DNA from: Flavobacterium sp. A45
Lineage (GTDB): Bacteria; Bacteroidota; Bacteroidia; Flavobacteriales; Flavobacteriaceae
Reading direction: 5' to 3'
DNA length: 64,000 nt
NCBI RefSeq assembly: GCF_002001005.1
Contig: NZ_MUNX01000075.1
Span: forward strand, 48,148-112,147
Positions 18,272 to 27,021 of this stretch are shown one piece after another (within the stretch, counting starts at the first letter, position 1; each line of letters starts with the position of its first letter). The translations under genes were made by a program, and so were the position numbers. Under the pieces are notes generated by a model. The model was not told the origin of the DNA. It worked only from the letters and a program-made list of their open reading frames with translations, and searched no databases.

Positions 18272-19684
18272 ATGCAAATAGAACAAATATATACAGGCTG
18301 TCTGGCACAAGGTGCTTATTATATCACTTCCAATGGTGAAGCAGCTATAATTGATCCCCTGAGAGAAACACAACCTTATTTGGATCGAATCGAACGTGAC
18401 GGAGTCAAACTGAAGTATATTTTTGAAACCCATTTCCATGCCGATTTTGTTTCGGGACATTTGGATTTAAGCAAAGAGACGGGCGCTGCAATCGTTTATG
18501 GACCAACTGCACAACCCGAATTTGAAGCCACCGTTGCAACAGACAACCAACTATTTGAAATAGGAAATATCAAAATAAAAGTATTACACACTCCTGGTCA
18601 CACCATGGAAAGTTCTACCTATTTACTAATCGACGAAGAAGGAAAAGATCATGCAATTTTCTCTGGAGACACCTTGTTTATAGGTGATGTAGGAAGACCA
18701 GATTTGGCGCAAAAAGCAGCATCGATGACCCAAGAACAATTGGCTGGATTATTATACCATTCGTTAAGAGACAAAGTCATGACTTTAGCAGATGATGTCA
18801 TTGTTTATCCCGCTCATGGTGCGGGTAGTGCCTGCGGTAAAAACATGAGTAAAGAAACCGTTTCGACTATTGGAAACCAAAAAGCAACCAATTATGCTTT
18901 GAGAGCCAATATGACCGAAGCCGAATTCATCACCGAAGTGACCGATGGACTGCTGCCTCCCCCAGCCTATTTTGGAATGAATGTGGCTATGAACAAAAAA
19001 GGGTACAATAGTTTTGAAAACGTAATGGATTTAGGCATGAAAGCATTAACCGTAAACGAATTTGAAGCTACCGCAGAAGAAACGGGCGCCTTAATTTTAG
19101 ATACTAGAAACAACGGTGATTTCAGCAAAGGTTTTATTCCGCAATCCATAAACATTGGAATCAATGGTGATTTTGCTCCTTGGGTAGGCGCTTTAATTGC
19201 CGATGTAAAACAACCCATTATATTAGTGACCGAATTAGGACGTGAAAAAGAAACCGTAACCCGTTTGAGTCGAGTAGGTTTTGACAATTTAGTGGGACAT
19301 TTAGAAGGAAGTTTTGAGGCTTGGAAAAATGCGGGTAAAGAAATTGACACTGTAAACCGAATCACTGCAGACCAATTGAAAGCGCAAGTAAAAATTGGTG
19401 AAAGCAAAATCATCGACATCCGTAAACAAAGCGAATACAGTGCAGAACATATTGAAGAAGCGTTTAGTAAACCGCTAGCGAACATCAACGATTGGATAAA
19501 AGACATTGACCCAAAAGAGCATTTCTTTATGCATTGTGCCGGCGGATATCGCAGTATGATCGCAGCTTCGATTTTGCAAGCCCGTGGTTTTAGAAATTTC
19601 AGTGAAATAGAAGGAGGATTTAGTGCCATTGCCAAAACCGACATTCCAAGAACCGATTTTGTGTGTCAAAGTAAAATTCAATAG
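18272..19684 (+). CDS. CstB-like persulfide dioxygenase-rhodanese fusion
   Basis: 470 residues from the ATG at 18272; an in-frame ATG 24 bp earlier falls at the expected transcription start and is unlikely. Residues 1-240 are a metallo-beta-lactamase-fold dioxygenase: THFHADFVSGH (His54, His56, Asp58), His110 in HTPGHT, Asp133 in GDTLFIGD, His182 in YPAHG. A first rhodanese-like domain (about 255-355) lacks its cysteine (LVTELGRE in place of the loop). The second (about 365-465) has Cys422 in HCAGGYRS. This dioxygenase, dead rhodanese, live rhodanese order is that of CstB, which turns persulfide plus sulfite into thiosulfate. Confidence 0.88.
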   Translation: MQIEQIYTGCLAQGAYYITSNGEAAIIDPLRETQPYLDRIERDGVKLKYIFETHFHADFVSGHLDLSKETGAAIVYGPTAQPEFEATVATDNQLFEIGNIKIKVLHTPGHTMESSTYLLIDEEGKDHAIFSGDTLFIGDVGRPDLAQKAASMTQEQLAGLLYHSLRDKVMTLADDVIVYPAHGAGSACGKNMSKETVSTIGNQKATNYALRANMTEAEFITEVTDGLLPPPAYFGMNVAMNKKGYNSFENVMDLGMKALTVNEFEATAEETGALILDTRNNGDFSKGFIPQSINIGINGDFAPWVGALIADVKQPIILVTELGREKETVTRLSRVGFDNLVGHLEGSFEAWKNAGKEIDTVNRITADQLKAQVKIGESKIIDIRKQSEYSAEHIEEAFSKPLANINDWIKDIDPKEHFFMHCAGGYRSMIAASILQARGFRNFSEIEGGFSAIAKTDIPRTDFVCQSKIQ

Positions 19685-19831
19685 CAAAGTACAATTTCAA
19701 TGACAAATTCAAAAATAAAAAAATAATTAGGGCGTGACCTCACGTTATATTGACACTATTTAGTTTAAAATTGAAATTTAGTTACTAAAGATTCTTTAGT
19801 AATTAAAAACAATCAATAAATACTTTTTATC

Positions 19832-20035
19832 ATGAAAAAAAATATGGGTGCTACAGACAAATTGATTCGTTCCATAATTGGAATTATCATTGCAATATTA
19901 TACTATGCCGGTATTATAACTGGTACTCTGGCAATCGTTTTATTGGCTTTTGCCATCATCTTTTTACTGACAAGTTTTATTAGTTTTTGTCCATTATATA
20001 CACTCTTAGGAATAAACACTAACAAAAAAATATAA
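19832..20035 (+). CDS. DUF2892 (YgaP-like) small membrane protein
   Basis: 67 residues: a short basic N-terminus with the family's GATDKLIRSIIGIII start, then two membrane helices and the FCPLYTLLGI end typical of DUF2892. In YgaP this segment anchors a rhodanese. Here it is separate but lies directly behind a rhodanese fusion and 3 bp before the methyltransferase gene. Role probably in sulfane-sulfur handling at the inner membrane. Confidence 0.85.
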   Translation: MKKNMGATDKLIRSIIGIIIAILYYAGIITGTLAIVLLAFAIIFLLTSFISFCPLYTLLGINTNKKI

Positions 20036-20038
20036 ATT

Positions 20039-20872
20039 ATGGACGAATTACAATGTTGCGTGACATCTTGTGAAAAACCGTTGGATAAAGTTTATTGGGA
20101 CAACCAATACCAATCCAATACAATAGGTTGGGATTTAGGTGAAGTATCTCCGCCCATAAAAACCTATATTGACACACTAAAAGACAAAACCATTCGGATT
20201 TTGATTCCGGGTTGCGGAAATACCTATGAAGCCGATTATCTTTTGGAACAAGGTTTTACAAACGTTACTGTAATTGACATAGCCCCGACTTTGGTAGAAA
20301 ATCTAAAAACCAAATTCAAAGACAATCACAATATCAACATCGTATTGGGGGACTTTTTTGAACATCAAGATGAGTATGACGTAATCCTAGAACAGACATT
20401 CTTTTGTGCATTGCCACCAACGATGCGTCAAAAATACGTTTGGAAAATGCATCATCTTTTAGCCAATAAAGGAAAAATTGCAGGATTACTATTCAACCGA
20501 ACATTTGAAAGTGGCCCCCCTTTTGGCGGAAGCCAAGACGAATATAATTTGCTTTTTCAACAGGCCTTTAATTTTCTAAAAATGGAAGTTTGCCAAAATT
20601 CTGCCACACCAAGAGCTGGTTCCGAATTGTTTATCGAATTACAAAAAAACAATGAGGTATTGGTCAATTTATACCCATTTGAAGGAATCACCTGTAGCAG
20701 TTGTAAAAATACCGTTTCAGAAAAGTTCTCAGCACTTGAAAATGTTTTAAGCGTAAGTATGAACAGTAATTTTTCTGAAGTCTTGATTGTAAGCAAAAAT
20801 GAAGTTTCTTTAGAAACTCTGCAAAAAGAAATCGCTTACGATACCAAATATAAAATTGGAAATAAATTGTAA
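20039..20872 (+). CDS. TPMT-like SAM methyltransferase fused to a heavy-metal-associated domain
   Basis: 277 residues. Residues 15-202 match the thiopurine-methyltransferase-like family: YWDNQYQ...GWDLGEVSPP, SAM loop ILIPGCGNTYEA (54-65), VIDIAP, and the late PRAGSELFI. A cysteine-rich start (Cys6, Cys7, Cys11) precedes it. Residues about 205-277 are an extra domain with GITCSSC (Cys219, Cys222) and the beta-alpha-beta pattern of copper-chaperone HMA domains. TPMT-like enzymes methylate thiols, sulfide or selenium compounds. Placed between persulfide dioxygenase and thioredoxin genes, it could methylate reactive sulfur or a metal(loid)-bound thiol. The join is in frame with no repeat at it. 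Confidence 0.8.
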   Translation: MDELQCCVTSCEKPLDKVYWDNQYQSNTIGWDLGEVSPPIKTYIDTLKDKTIRILIPGCGNTYEADYLLEQGFTNVTVIDIAPTLVENLKTKFKDNHNINIVLGDFFEHQDEYDVILEQTFFCALPPTMRQKYVWKMHHLLANKGKIAGLLFNRTFESGPPFGGSQDEYNLLFQQAFNFLKMEVCQNSATPRAGSELFIELQKNNEVLVNLYPFEGITCSSCKNTVSEKFSALENVLSVSMNSNFSEVLIVSKNEVSLETLQKEIAYDTKYKIGNKL

Positions 20873-20890
20873 AAGCAAACACGAATTTCA

Positions 20891-20920
20891 CACCCGAGCG
20901 ACAGCGAACTGACGAAGTAA
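20891..20920 (+). repeat. 30-bp GCGA-type dispersed repeat, copy 1
   Basis: CACCCGAGCGACAGCGAACT followed by GACGAAGTAA. It interrupts a short ACACGAATTTCAC...TTACACGAATT intergenic repeat, which looks like an insertion into another repeat. Confidence 0.75.
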
Positions 20921-21003
20921 ATTTACACGAATTGAATTAATTGTTTTTTGGTACGTATCATCTAAACAGTATTTCAAACTTTTAAACCATTTAAACCCAA
21001 AAA

Positions 21004-21192
21004 ATGAAAGATCTACTATTTACCAATTGGCACGTTATGCGAATTTTTCGATTGGCTTTTGCTGTATTTTTATTTACTCAAGCATACTATACCCATGAAT
21101 GGTTTTTCATTGCCTTTGGATTATTTTTCTTTATTCAAGCCATTTTTAATACAGGTTGTGGATCCAATGGATGTGCAATTCCCAAAAAATAA
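21004..21192 (+). CDS. Small membrane protein with C-terminal cysteine motif
   Basis: 62 residues, two hydrophobic helices and the C-terminal tail NTGCGSNGCAIPKK with two cysteines. It resembles DUF2892-like small proteins of flavobacterial sulfur clusters, but I cannot name a family with certainty. Thioredoxin is encoded 12 bp downstream, so the cysteines may form a disulfide or carry sulfur. Confidence 0.75.
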   Translation: MKDLLFTNWHVMRIFRLAFAVFLFTQAYYTHEWFFIAFGLFFFIQAIFNTGCGSNGCAIPKK

Positions 21193-21204
21193 ATACATAA
21201 AAAA

Positions 21205-21507
21205 ATGAGTACTTTCAACGATATCATTCAATCCGAAAAACCAGTTTTGGTTGACTTTTTTGCAACTTGGTGTGGGCCATGCCAAACATTGGCACCTATT
21301 TTGAAACAAGTCAAAGAAAATTTGGGCGACCGAATTTCCATCATCAAAATTGATGTGGATAAAAACCAGCAAATCGCAGCACAATACCAAGTTCGTGGTG
21401 TTCCAACTATGATTCTCTTTCAAAACGGAAAACAATTATGGAGGCAATCTGGAGTTTTAAGCTCCTCTGATTTAATCAAAGTGATTGTAGAAAAAAGCAA
21501 CTCATGA
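21205..21507 (+). CDS. Thioredoxin
   Basis: 100 residues, a plain thioredoxin with active site WCGPC (Cys23, Cys26) and the cis-proline segment RGVPTMILF. No signal peptide, so cytoplasmic. In this operon it likely reduces persulfides or disulfides made during sulfide oxidation. Its stop overlaps the next start by 4 bp (ATGA). Confidence 0.93.
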   Translation: MSTFNDIIQSEKPVLVDFFATWCGPCQTLAPILKQVKENLGDRISIIKIDVDKNQQIAAQYQVRGVPTMILFQNGKQLWRQSGVLSSSDLIKVIVEKSNS

Positions 21508-21704
21508 CCCGAAAAGCAATTATTATCACCGGCATCGGAATTATCCTTGGAGCCATTTCCGGCTATCTATATTATCACTTTGTGGGCTGCGCTTCGGGAA
21601 GTTGTGCCATCACTTCAAAACCCGTTAACTCTACTCTTTATGGAGGTTTAATGGGTGGATTGTTGTTTAATATGTTTGTGAAAGAAGAGAAAAAACAGAA
21701 ATAA
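21504..21704 (+). CDS. DUF6132-like small membrane protein
   Basis: 66 residues: a basic start, a glycine-rich membrane helix, a loop GCASGSCAITSKPVNSTLYG with two cysteines, and a second helix. This pattern fits the DUF6132 family. Translationally coupled to thioredoxin by a 4-bp overlap; last gene of the sulfur operon. Function unknown. Confidence 0.8.
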   Translation: MTRKAIIITGIGIILGAISGYLYYHFVGCASGSCAITSKPVNSTLYGGLMGGLLFNMFVKEEKKQK

Positions 21705-21781
21705 TAGGTTAATTGCTAAATTAGAACGCAGGATCATAAAAATAAATCATAAGTATTTCAACCCGAAATACTTTTTTTAAT

Positions 21782-21805
21782 TAACTTTGTTAACCAAATG
21801 GTTAA
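21782..21805 (+). promoter_or_regulatory. Promoter and operator of the first TetR gene
   Basis: A perfect -7 box TAACTTTG (21782-21789) is followed at once by the palindrome TTAACCAAATGGTTAA (21790-21805; seven-base half sites TTAACCA/TGGTTAA). The placement at the transcription start fits autorepression by the TetR protein. Confidence 0.7.
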
Positions 21806-21823
21806 ACCGTATAGTTAGCACTC

Positions 21824-22417
21824 ATGACAACCGAAGAAAAAATATTCAATGCCGCCAGAGTTGTATTCCAAAAAAAGGGATTCGCAGGAGCGCGCATGCA
21901 AGAAATCGCCGACGAAGCGGGCATCAACAAAGCAATGTTACATTACTGCTTCAAAAACAAACAATTACTTTTTGAAGCAGTCTTTATGAATGCCTTCAGT
22001 CAATTAGCTCCACAAATCAATGAGATCTTCAATTCGGATGCAACAGTTTTCGAGAAAATTAGAAAATTCACAAACAGTTATATTTCATTTGTCATTGTCA
22101 ACCCGTACTTACCTCCTTTTATCATTCAGGAAATGAACAACAATCCTGAATTTGTACTATCCTTTCTGAATCATAAAAACCGCCCGAATCCTACTCCATT
22201 ATTAGCGCAAATTGAAAAAGAAATAGCCGATGGAATAATCAAACCCATTCCTCCAAAGCAGCTTTTATTAGATATTTTTTCGATGACGGTGTTTCCTTTT
22301 GCCGCCAAAATGATGCTAAAAGGAATCATTCAACTTTCGGAAGCAGAATTTAACGAAATGATGGAAGAACGAAAAACAAGCATAGCCGAAACTATTATTA
22401 ATTCGATTAAAAAATGA
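21824..22417 (+). CDS. TetR/AcrR-family repressor of the ABC efflux operon
   Basis: 197 residues. The N-terminal helix-turn-helix reads [29 protein letters not shown], followed by a helical ligand-binding domain. The stop overlaps the TolC start by 4 bp, so it is the first gene of the efflux operon and almost certainly controls it. Confidence 0.92.
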   Translation: MTTEEKIFNAARVVFQKKGFAGARMQEIADEAGINKAMLHYCFKNKQLLFEAVFMNAFSQLAPQINEIFNSDATVFEKIRKFTNSYISFVIVNPYLPPFIIQEMNNNPEFVLSFLNHKNRPNPTPLLAQIEKEIADGIIKPIPPKQLLLDIFSMTVFPFAAKMMLKGIIQLSEAEFNEMMEERKTSIAETIINSIKK

Positions 22418-23667
22418 GACCTTCAAAATATACTTTTAGCATCCTTTTTTTATTCCCGCTTTTTGCTTTAGCGCAGCAAAAAATGACGCTGGAGAATTGC
22501 TATTCTTTAGTTCGCCTAAATTATCCAACTGCCAAACAGATTACTTTATTACAGCAAAAATCGGATCATGAAGTGAATGCTTTACAAACCGGAAAATTGC
22601 CGAAAATTGATTTGAATGCCCAAGGAACCTACCAAAATCAAGTAACCGAAATTCCAAATCCTTTTATATCCCCACTAAATAAAGACCAATACAAAGCTAC
22701 ATTAGACGTTAATCAGTTGCTTTACAATGGTGGTTTGATTGATGCCAATACCAAACTCAAAGAGGCTCAAACCAAAACACAACAACAACAGGTCGAGGTC
22801 AACTTATACCAACTCAAGTCCAAAATCAATCAGTTGTTTTTTTCTATTTTACTTTTGCAGGAGCGAAAACACCTTTTGCTTACCAAGCAAAAACAATTGG
22901 AATCGAAAATAAAAGAAGTCAAATCGGGTATTGAGTTTGGCGCCATTTTACCCGCTTCCGAAAAAGTATTGGAAGCCGAAAATCTGAAAATTAAACAACA
23001 GCTTTCGGAAATCCAATACGACAAGAAAAAACTATTCGATAATCTTTCTTCCATAACATACTCCAACATTCCGGAAACAACAGAATTGGACAAACCAATT
23101 ATTACAACACCAACAAATACGACTATAAACCGACCTGAAATACACTATTTCGAATTACAGGAACAGCAAATCGATGTTTCAAAAAGTATATTGACTAAAA
23201 ACAATTTGCCCAAAATAAATGCCTTTGGAATCGCAGGTTACGGTAATCCGGGACTGAACATGATTGAAAACTCATTTGAACCCATTTTTATGGTCGGATT
23301 GAAAGCCAATTGGAATGTTTTTGATTGGAACAAATCAAAATCAGAGAAGGAAGCGCTTGCTGTTTCTGCCGATATTGTTGCAACCGAAAAAGAAACTTTC
23401 TTACTCAATAACAAAATTCAGCTGCAAGAAATCAATGCAGAAATACAAAAAGCAGAAACCAATATTGCCACCGATACCGATATAATCGCTTTGCGTGAAT
23501 ATGTTGAAAAATCGGCTAGTTCGCAATTAAAAAACGGAGTCATTACCGCCTCGGAATATTTGACCGAATTCACCAATTTGTACGAAGCCAAAAACAGCCA
23601 AAAAATTCACGAAATACAATTGGAACTCGCCAAGGCCAATTATCAAGTCGCTATTGGAATCAATTAG
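22414..23667 (+). CDS. TolC-family outer-membrane efflux protein (ABC system)
   Basis: 417 residues with a signal peptide (ending FALAQQ), two long helical repeats and beta-strand stretches, as in TolC. It gives the export channel for the adaptor and ABC-2 transporter downstream. The similarity to the other two TolC genes of the window is only at fold level, so these are separate systems. Confidence 0.9.
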   Translation: MRPSKYTFSILFLFPLFALAQQKMTLENCYSLVRLNYPTAKQITLLQQKSDHEVNALQTGKLPKIDLNAQGTYQNQVTEIPNPFISPLNKDQYKATLDVNQLLYNGGLIDANTKLKEAQTKTQQQQVEVNLYQLKSKINQLFFSILLLQERKHLLLTKQKQLESKIKEVKSGIEFGAILPASEKVLEAENLKIKQQLSEIQYDKKKLFDNLSSITYSNIPETTELDKPIITTPTNTTINRPEIHYFELQEQQIDVSKSILTKNNLPKINAFGIAGYGNPGLNMIENSFEPIFMVGLKANWNVFDWNKSKSEKEALAVSADIVATEKETFLLNNKIQLQEINAEIQKAETNIATDTDIIALREYVEKSASSQLKNGVITASEYLTEFTNLYEAKNSQKIHEIQLELAKANYQVAIGIN

Positions 23668-23679
23668 TAATCCTTAAAA

Positions 23680-23710
23680 CCTTTGTCAAAGTTTAAAACT
23701 TTGACAAAGG
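23680..23710. repeat. Perfect palindrome between tolC and adaptor genes
   Basis: Two 15-bp arms (CCTTTGTCAAAGTTT and its complement) meet at a single base. It lies inside the operon, lacks a T-run, and could stabilise or process the mRNA. This looks like a flavobacterial intergenic repeat type. Confidence 0.75.
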
Positions 23711-23737
23711 TGTACTAACAAATAAATCTTTAAACAA

Positions 23738-24616
23738 ATGAAACACATATTTATACTAACACTTATACTAAGCCTGTTTTCGTGCAGCAACAGCGATAAG
23801 AAAGCCGATGGATATGGCAATTTTGAAGCGACCGAAATCACTATTTCTGCTGAAGCCAATGGAAAACTGGAGTTTTTAAATCTAGAAGAAGGTGATGTTA
23901 TTGAACCAAATACCTTGGTAGGATTGGTCGACACCATTCAATTGCATCTGAACAAACAACAGCTCATAGCTTCAAAAGTGACGGTGTATTCCAAATCTGA
24001 AAATGTGTTGTCGCAAATCAGTGTATTACAAGCACAACTCAAAACCACACTTATTGAACAAAAAAGGATTCAGAATATGTTTGCTGAAAACGCCGCCACC
24101 AAGCGCCAAGTCGATGAGATAGAAGGAAAAGTGGATGTGATCAAAGAACAAATAAAAGGAGTTCAAACTCAGAATGCACCTATTATAAATGAAATCACCT
24201 CGATTGATGTTCAGATTAAAAAGATCAATGACCAAATCAAAAATAGCAAAATCATTAATCCGATAAAAGCAACCGTTTTGGCCAAATATGCAGAACCCAA
24301 TGAAATCACTTCCTTTGGAAAACCGCTTTATAAAATAGCCAATCTCAGCCAAATGACATTGCGAGTTTACATCAGCGAAACGCAACTTCCCAACATAAAA
24401 CTGAATCAAAAAGTAACGGTAAAAATTGATAACGGAACTGGAATGAAATCCTATCCTGGAACTATTTCCTGGATTTCATCGGTAGCGGAGTTTACACCAA
24501 AAATCGTTCAAACGAAAGAAGAAAGAGTAAACTTAGTCTATGCCGTAAAAGTGGAAGTAAAAAATGACGGGGGTTTAAAAATAGGAATGCCGGCTGAAAT
24601 GTGGTTAGTCCCTTAG
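23738..24616 (+). CDS. HlyD-family adaptor lipoprotein (ABC system)
   Basis: 292 residues. Lipoprotein signal with lipobox SLFSC. It has the membrane-fusion layout: a barrel-sandwich half (EANGKLEFLNLEEGDVI), a coiled-coil hairpin (about 70-165), a second half (INPIKATVLAKYAEPNE), then a beta barrel. It resembles YbhG/YhiI-type adaptors that link ABC-2 exporters to TolC. Confidence 0.9.
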   Translation: MKHIFILTLILSLFSCSNSDKKADGYGNFEATEITISAEANGKLEFLNLEEGDVIEPNTLVGLVDTIQLHLNKQQLIASKVTVYSKSENVLSQISVLQAQLKTTLIEQKRIQNMFAENAATKRQVDEIEGKVDVIKEQIKGVQTQNAPIINEITSIDVQIKKINDQIKNSKIINPIKATVLAKYAEPNEITSFGKPLYKIANLSQMTLRVYISETQLPNIKLNQKVTVKIDNGTGMKSYPGTISWISSVAEFTPKIVQTKEERVNLVYAVKVEVKNDGGLKIGMPAEMWLVP

Positions 24617-24678
24617 CCCGAATCAAAGAATTATCTCATCAATTAAAATATTCGTTATTAACTATAAAATAAGTTCAA

Positions 24679-25173
24679 ATGAAAACATTATTAATGAAAA
24701 CCGTAGTACTGCTCTTGATTTTTTCAAGTTGCAAAAAACAAGATGAAACCAAACTCGAAACAGATTTAGCAAGTGCTACAGAAATCAATAAAGCCCCAGA
24801 AGGTTTAAAACTAATGAAACAGAATTGCTATGCATGTCACAGTGTAACGACAAAATCTCACGATGAAATTATTGCTCCGCCAATGATTGCCGTAAAAAAA
24901 AGATACTTAATGCAATATAATAGCAAAGAAGATTTTGTGAATGCAATTGTTGCCTATTCTAGTGATCCTAAAGCCGAAAATGCATTAATGATTGGAGCCG
25001 TAAATAAATTCAATCCGATGCCTAAACAAAATTTTAAAGAAAATGATTTAAAAAAAATAGCATCCTACATTTATGACAATCAAATTGAGGCTCCAAAATG
25101 GTTTCAAAACCATTTCCAACAAAATCACGGAAACGGTCAGGGAATGGGAAATGGCAACAAAAAAGCAAACTAA
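24679..25173 (+). CDS. Cytochrome c-like lipoprotein within the ABC efflux operon
   Basis: 164 residues. Lipobox IFSSC (Cys18) and one heme site NCYACHS; a methionine in FNPMPKQNF may be the sixth ligand. The tail is Asn/Gly/His-rich (HFQQNHGNGQGMGNG). It is probably anchored in a membrane facing the periplasm. It lies 62 bp after the adaptor and 99 bp before the first ATPase gene, all on one strand, so it is likely co-transcribed. Why an electron carrier sits here is not clear. Confidence 0.82.
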   Translation: MKTLLMKTVVLLLIFSSCKKQDETKLETDLASATEINKAPEGLKLMKQNCYACHSVTTKSHDEIIAPPMIAVKKRYLMQYNSKEDFVNAIVAYSSDPKAENALMIGAVNKFNPMPKQNFKENDLKKIASYIYDNQIEAPKWFQNHFQQNHGNGQGMGNGNKKAN

Positions 25174-25272
25174 CCTATAAATATTCACTAATAAAAGAAA
25201 AGAAAACCACTGCAGTTCACAATCAGTCCTAAACGTTTAAAGCATTTAAATAAATTTAAACTTCTTCATAAA

Positions 25273-26169
25273 ATGAGTATAAAAGTCCAAAATATCTCCA
25301 AATCCTACAACAAGATAAAAGCCGTTGAAGCCATTTCTTTTGAAGTAAATGAAGGTGAAATATTTGGTCTCATTGGGCCTGATGGTGCTGGAAAAACGAC
25401 GCTTTTCAGAATATTGACCACATTACTGTTTGCCGACGAAGGAACTGCATCGGTTGCAGGCTTTGATGTTGTAAAAGAATACAAGTCCATACGCAACTGT
25501 GTAGGTTATATGCCAGGAAAATTCTCTTTATATCCCGATTTGTCTGTTGAAGAGAACCTGACTTTCTTCGCTACCCTTTTTGGCACTACCATTCAAGAAA
25601 ATTATGATTTAATCAAAGATATTTATATTCAAATAGAACCGTTTAAAACTCGAAGAGCAGGAGCGCTTTCGGGCGGAATGAAACAAAAACTAGCTTTGTG
25701 CTGTGCTTTAATTCACAAACCTAAAGTTTTATTTCTGGACGAACCCACAACAGGAGTGGATCCCGTTTCCCGTAAAGAATTTTGGCAAATGCTAAAGCGT
25801 TTACAGCAAAAAGGAATTACGATTTTGGTCTCAACACCTTATATGGACGAAGCGGCTTTGTGTGACCGAATCGCATTAATCCAAAAAGGAACGATCCTTA
25901 AAATTGATTCCCCTAAAAACATTATTGAGAAATACGACAAAACTATTTATGATGTCCGAGCAAAAAATACGTATCAGCTCCTACTCGATCTAAAAAACTA
26001 TCCGAGTCAATACAGCGTTTATGCCTTTGGTGAATCCATACATTACACGGACAAGGAAACAAAATTTAATTCTAATGCATTAAAGAAATATTTAGAAGAT
26101 AAAAAACATACCGAAATAGAAATCCAAATGACAAAACCAACCATAGAAGATGTTTTTATGGATTTGTAA
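25273..26169 (+). CDS. ABC transporter ATPase 1 (drug-export type)
   Basis: 298 residues: Walker A GPDGAGKTT (Asp in place of the usual Asn), signature LSGGMKQK, Walker B VLFLDEPTTGVDP, and a C-terminal extension of about 75 residues. Partner of the next ATPase. In YbhF these two ATPases are fused; here they are separate genes 28 bp apart. Confidence 0.92.
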   Translation: MSIKVQNISKSYNKIKAVEAISFEVNEGEIFGLIGPDGAGKTTLFRILTTLLFADEGTASVAGFDVVKEYKSIRNCVGYMPGKFSLYPDLSVEENLTFFATLFGTTIQENYDLIKDIYIQIEPFKTRRAGALSGGMKQKLALCCALIHKPKVLFLDEPTTGVDPVSRKEFWQMLKRLQQKGITILVSTPYMDEAALCDRIALIQKGTILKIDSPKNIIEKYDKTIYDVRAKNTYQLLLDLKNYPSQYSVYAFGESIHYTDKETKFNSNALKKYLEDKKHTEIEIQMTKPTIEDVFMDL

Positions 26170-26197
26170 TCTATGCTCAAAATAATTTGCCTCAAAA

Positions 26198-26932
26198 ATG
26201 AATCAAGAAAAAATCATCACCGTAAACAAGCTCACCAAAGAATTTGGCAGTTTCACAGCGGTCAATAGCATTTCTTTTGATGTCTACAAAGGAGAGATTT
26301 TCGGTTTTCTTGGTGCCAATGGAGCCGGAAAAACGACCGCTATGAAGATGCTCATTGGGATTTCGAAACCTACTTCGGGCGAAGCTATTGTAGCGGGCTT
26401 CAATGTAAAAACCCAAGCCGAAATGGTCAAAAAAAGCATTGGGTATATGAGTCAGAAATTCTCCATGTATGACGATTTGACCATCAAAGAAAACATCACT
26501 TTCTTTGGCGGAATCTATGGATTGTCTCGCGCACAAATCAAAGAAAAAACAGCGCAATTAATTCAGGATTTGAATTTACAAGACGTTGCTGATAAATTGG
26601 TAAGATCCTTGCCTCAAGGTTGGAAACAAAAACTATCCTTTTCGGTAGCGCTTTTGCACGAGCCAAAAATTGTATTTCTCGACGAACCCACAGGTGGCGT
26701 CGACCCCATAACACGAAGACAATTCTGGGAAATGATTTATGCTGAGGCTCACAAAGGGACTACGCTCTTTGTAACCACACACTATATGGACGAAGCCGAA
26801 TATTGCGATCGAGTATCGATTATGGTCGAAGGAAAAATAGAAGCACTTGACAGTCCGAAAAATTTAAAACAAAAATACAATGTCGATTCCATGAATGACG
26901 TTTTCCTGAAACTCGCCCGTAATGTAGAATAG
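26198..26932 (+). CDS. ABC transporter ATPase 2 (drug-export type)
   Basis: 244 residues: Walker A GANGAGKTT, Walker B IVFLDEPTGGVDP. The signature region reads SLPQGWKQKLS, so the canonical LSGGQ serines are changed, as is frequent in one half of heterodimeric exporters. Together with ATPase 1 it drives the two permeases downstream. Confidence 0.92.
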   Translation: MNQEKIITVNKLTKEFGSFTAVNSISFDVYKGEIFGFLGANGAGKTTAMKMLIGISKPTSGEAIVAGFNVKTQAEMVKKSIGYMSQKFSMYDDLTIKENITFFGGIYGLSRAQIKEKTAQLIQDLNLQDVADKLVRSLPQGWKQKLSFSVALLHEPKIVFLDEPTGGVDPITRRQFWEMIYAEAHKGTTLFVTTHYMDEAEYCDRVSIMVEGKIEALDSPKNLKQKYNVDSMNDVFLKLARNVE

Positions 26933-27021
26933 TTAGCAGATTGCAGTTTTAAGATTACAGTATCACACATAAATAAATCTATTATCAATATTCTATTCTC
27001 TATATTCTTAAAAAGTCTAAA

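Noticed and set aside
26198..26932. Second ABC ATPase as a degenerate, inactive gene
   Set aside because: Walker A and B are intact and the changed signature is common in paired exporters.
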